A stretch of 64,000 bases of DNA from assembly GCF_002754245.1 (NCBI RefSeq), contig NZ_PEEX01000001.1, positions 2,274,001-2,338,000 on the forward strand, written 5' to 3'. The translations under genes were made by a program, and so were the position numbers. How positions within the stretch are numbered: the stretch's first letter is position 1; each line of letters opens with the position of its first letter. The DNA comes from Chryseobacterium sp. 52 (GTDB taxonomy: Bacteria; Bacteroidota; Bacteroidia; Flavobacteriales; Weeksellaceae). Positions 62,297 through 64,000 of the stretch are shown piece by piece. The notes beneath the pieces are model-generated. The model saw nothing but the letters and a program-made list of their open reading frames with translations. It had not been told where the DNA came from and ran no database searches.

Positions 62297-63574
62297 TTGA
62301 GCCAAAATATTCCATTAGCCGAAAAATTAAGACCCAAAACCCTGGAAGAAGTTCTTGGGCAGGAACATCTTACCGGTGAAAAAGGTACGATCAGGAAGAT
62401 GATCGAAAATAACGCGCTGAATTCACTCATTCTCTGGGGACCTCCCGGTACCGGAAAAACAACCCTGGCGGAAATTATTTCTGAAAAATCAGGCAGAAAA
62501 TTCTACAAGCTTTCAGCTGTTTCTTCAGGAGTGAAAGATGTCCGTGACGTTATTGATGATGCTAAAAAGCAGAATTTATTCTCAGGGAAATCTCCTATTC
62601 TCTTCATAGATGAGATTCACCGGTTTAATAAATCCCAGCAGGATTCATTGCTACATGCTGTGGAGAAAGGATGGATTGTTTTAATTGGTGCCACCACGGA
62701 AAATCCAAGTTTTGAAGTCGTTTCTGCATTGTTATCCAGAAGTCAGGTATATATTTTAAAAGCATTGACTTATGAAAAACTTGAAGAACTGATTACGATT
62801 GCTTCCGACAGGTATAATAAAGATGAAGGGACTGATTTTAAAATCACAGAAAATGAAGCTTTTATTCAGTATTCAGGGGGTGATGCAAGAAAACTGATCA
62901 ATTCCGTTGAGCTTGTTCTTAACCAGTACATGAATTCGGATAAAAAAGAAATCAGCAACACAGATGTTCTGGACATCTTACAGGAAACCATGGCGCTGTA
63001 CGATAAGAATGGTGAACAACATTATGATATTATCTCCGCTTTTATAAAATCGATGCGCGGAGGTGATCCGAACGGAGCCGTTTACTGGCTGGCAAGAATG
63101 ATCGCAGGAGGGGAGGATATTAAATTTATCGCACGAAGGATGCTTATTCTTGCCGCTGAAGATATCGGATTGGCTAATCCTAATGCTTTGGTGATGGCGA
63201 ACAACTGTTTTCAGGCCGTTAATGTAATCGGTAATCCGGAATCAAGGATCATCTTAAGTGAGACTGCAGTCTATCTTGCTGTTTCTCCTAAAAGCAATTC
63301 AACTTATATGGCGATCAATGAAGCACTGGCTCTTGTAAAGCAAACCGGAAATCTGCCTGTGCCATTGCATCTGAGGAATGCTCCTACTAAACTAATGAAA
63401 GATCTGGATTACGGTAAAGAATATAAATATGCCCATTCCTACGAAGGTAATTTTGTAGATCAGGACTTTCTGCCTGAGGAAATTAAAAATGTAAAATTGT
63501 ATCAGCCTGGAAACAATGCTACAGAAAAGAAAATCTACGAGGAGCTTAAGAAAAAATGGAATAACAGATACTAA
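62297..63574 (+). CDS. rarA: Replication-associated recombination protein A, AAA+ ATPase
   Basis: AAA+ protein of 425 residues related to clamp loaders, acting at stalled replication forks. PLAEKLRPKTLEEVLGQEHL, Walker A GPPGTGKTTLAE, Walker B LFIDEIHRFNKSQQD, sensor 1 LIGATTENPSFEV, and the C-terminal MRGGDPNGAVYWLARMIAGGE and ILAAEDIGLANP of the MgsA domain. Start is TTG at 62297, giving the normal N-terminus; no ATG is available. Confidence 0.95.
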   Translation: MSQNIPLAEKLRPKTLEEVLGQEHLTGEKGTIRKMIENNALNSLILWGPPGTGKTTLAEIISEKSGRKFYKLSAVSSGVKDVRDVIDDAKKQNLFSGKSPILFIDEIHRFNKSQQDSLLHAVEKGWIVLIGATTENPSFEVVSALLSRSQVYILKALTYEKLEELITIASDRYNKDEGTDFKITENEAFIQYSGGDARKLINSVELVLNQYMNSDKKEISNTDVLDILQETMALYDKNGEQHYDIISAFIKSMRGGDPNGAVYWLARMIAGGEDIKFIARRMLILAAEDIGLANPNALVMANNCFQAVNVIGNPESRIILSETAVYLAVSPKSNSTYMAINEALALVKQTGNLPVPLHLRNAPTKLMKDLDYGKEYKYAHSYEGNFVDQDFLPEEIKNVKLYQPGNNATEKKIYEELKKKWNNRY

Positions 63575-63576
63575 AA

Positions 63577-63608
63577 ACAAAAGGATACCCGTGAGAGTAT
63601 CCTTTTAT
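63577..63608. terminator. Bidirectional terminator after rarA
   Basis: AAAAGGATAC and GTATCCTTTT around CCGTGAGA (63579-63606). Confidence 0.88.
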
Positions 63609-63628
63609 ATTGTAATTTGTATATTTTT

Positions 63629-64000
63629 CTATTTTACGCCGCTTGTAGTAAGGAATACGGTCTTTTTTCCATTATAATCCTTTACTTCTACCGGACCCAT
63701 TATATCTCCATAGATCTTCATATTGGTATCCGCGAACTCGTAACCTTCAATAACAACGGGAGTATTTTCAGGGAGTCCGTATTGTGAATTCAGTTGGGAA
63801 AGTGATACTCTGTCTAAACCTTCCTGTCCGTTTTTGATTTTTACTTCCGTAAGGCCTCTTTCGGCAAGGAAGCTGTATTTTTTTAAACCTTGAGGAAGTC
63901 CTGCAGGGCTCTTATATACACTTGAACTCTGAACGATGGCTTTTCTTGCATTGAACATGCCTACCGTCCCGACAATATCATTGGCAACTGCAAACTTTAT
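63629..64000 (-). CDS. C-terminal part of a gene cut by the window edge
   Basis: The frame is open to the end of the window, so only the last 123 codons are visible. FAVANDIVGTVGMFNARKAI leads into a region with NTPVVIEGYEFADTNMKIYG and a final VFLTTSGVK. Not recognised; a soluble alpha/beta protein by appearance. An ATG at 63956-63958 exists but the coding character continues past it, so it is not the start. Confidence 0.65.
   Translation of the reverse strand: MKFAVANDIVGTVGMFNARKAIVQSSSVYKSPAGLPQGLKKYSFLAERGLTEVKIKNGQEGLDRVSLSQLNSQYGLPENTPVVIEGYEFADTNMKIYGDIMGPVEVKDYNGKKTVFLTTSGVK

Overview
The window looks like a chromosomal segment of a Flavobacteriia bacterium close to Chryseobacterium (Weeksellaceae). 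Support: low G+C; Bacteroidota-type promoters (TAnnTTTG, often with an upstream TTG) before many genes and almost no Shine-Dalgarno sequences; PorT/SprT of type IX secretion; DUF3857 proteins; Lys-rich double-glycine leader peptides; and a protein nearly identical at its catalytic core to the protein-glutaminase of Chryseobacterium proteolyticum. I see no rRNA, tRNA, CRISPR, prophage or insertion sequence. The last gene runs off the right edge. All homology statements are by eye, without database searches. Layout, 1-4.6 kb: an SDR oxidoreductase, a secreted protein-glutaminase with a small lipoprotein downstream that resembles its propeptide, a beta-lactamase-fold serine hydrolase, and lipB. 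4.7-13.2 kb: a complete tryptophan operon on the minus strand (promoter, Trp-rich leader peptide, attenuator, trpE, trpG, orf, trpD, trpC, trpF, orf, trpB, trpA). It carries two unrecognised genes and a fourfold 121-130 bp tandem repeat between trpB and trpA. 13.2-22.6 kb: a membrane protein, two small lipoproteins (one a cytochrome c), rlmF, lysS, a cydAB operon with a ClbS/DfsB-like gene, and gyrB. 22.6-31 kb: a DUF5684 membrane protein, then four large secreted DUF3857/transglutaminase-like proteins in an A-B-A-B order, where A keeps the catalytic Cys and His and B has lost them. 31-41.4 kb: RsiV-like lipoprotein, lipid kinase, dctA, ggt, SDR-type threonine dehydrogenase, a degenerate NodB-fold protein, a metallophosphoesterase and a KAS III-like enzyme. 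41.4-47.4 kb: menaquinone methyltransferase and porT; a coiled-coil gene, zapA, a probable 6S RNA and rny; an MFS transporter. 47.6-53.1 kb: two six-cysteine GG-leader peptides; a YeiH-type exporter with its LysR regulator; a CLC-F-like channel behind a fluoride riboswitch; a thioesterase and an ArsC-like protein. 53.1-64 kb: idi-orf-gcvT, an AraC regulator divergent from an AhpD-like gene, a HAD-like protein, serA, mscL, nnr, yidD-lgt, rarA and a partial gene. How parts work together: trp enzymes run from chorismate to tryptophan under attenuation; Lgt acts on the several lipoproteins present; PorT belongs to the protein export route of the phylum; TDH and GcvT both touch threonine/glycine metabolism; the riboswitch ties the CLC-type protein to fluoride. 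The points most worth a second look are the propeptide-like lipoprotein, the trp leader, the trpB-trpA repeat array, the A-B-A-B transglutaminase-like cluster, the Cys-rich GG-leader peptides and the fluoride riboswitch with its possible expression platform.
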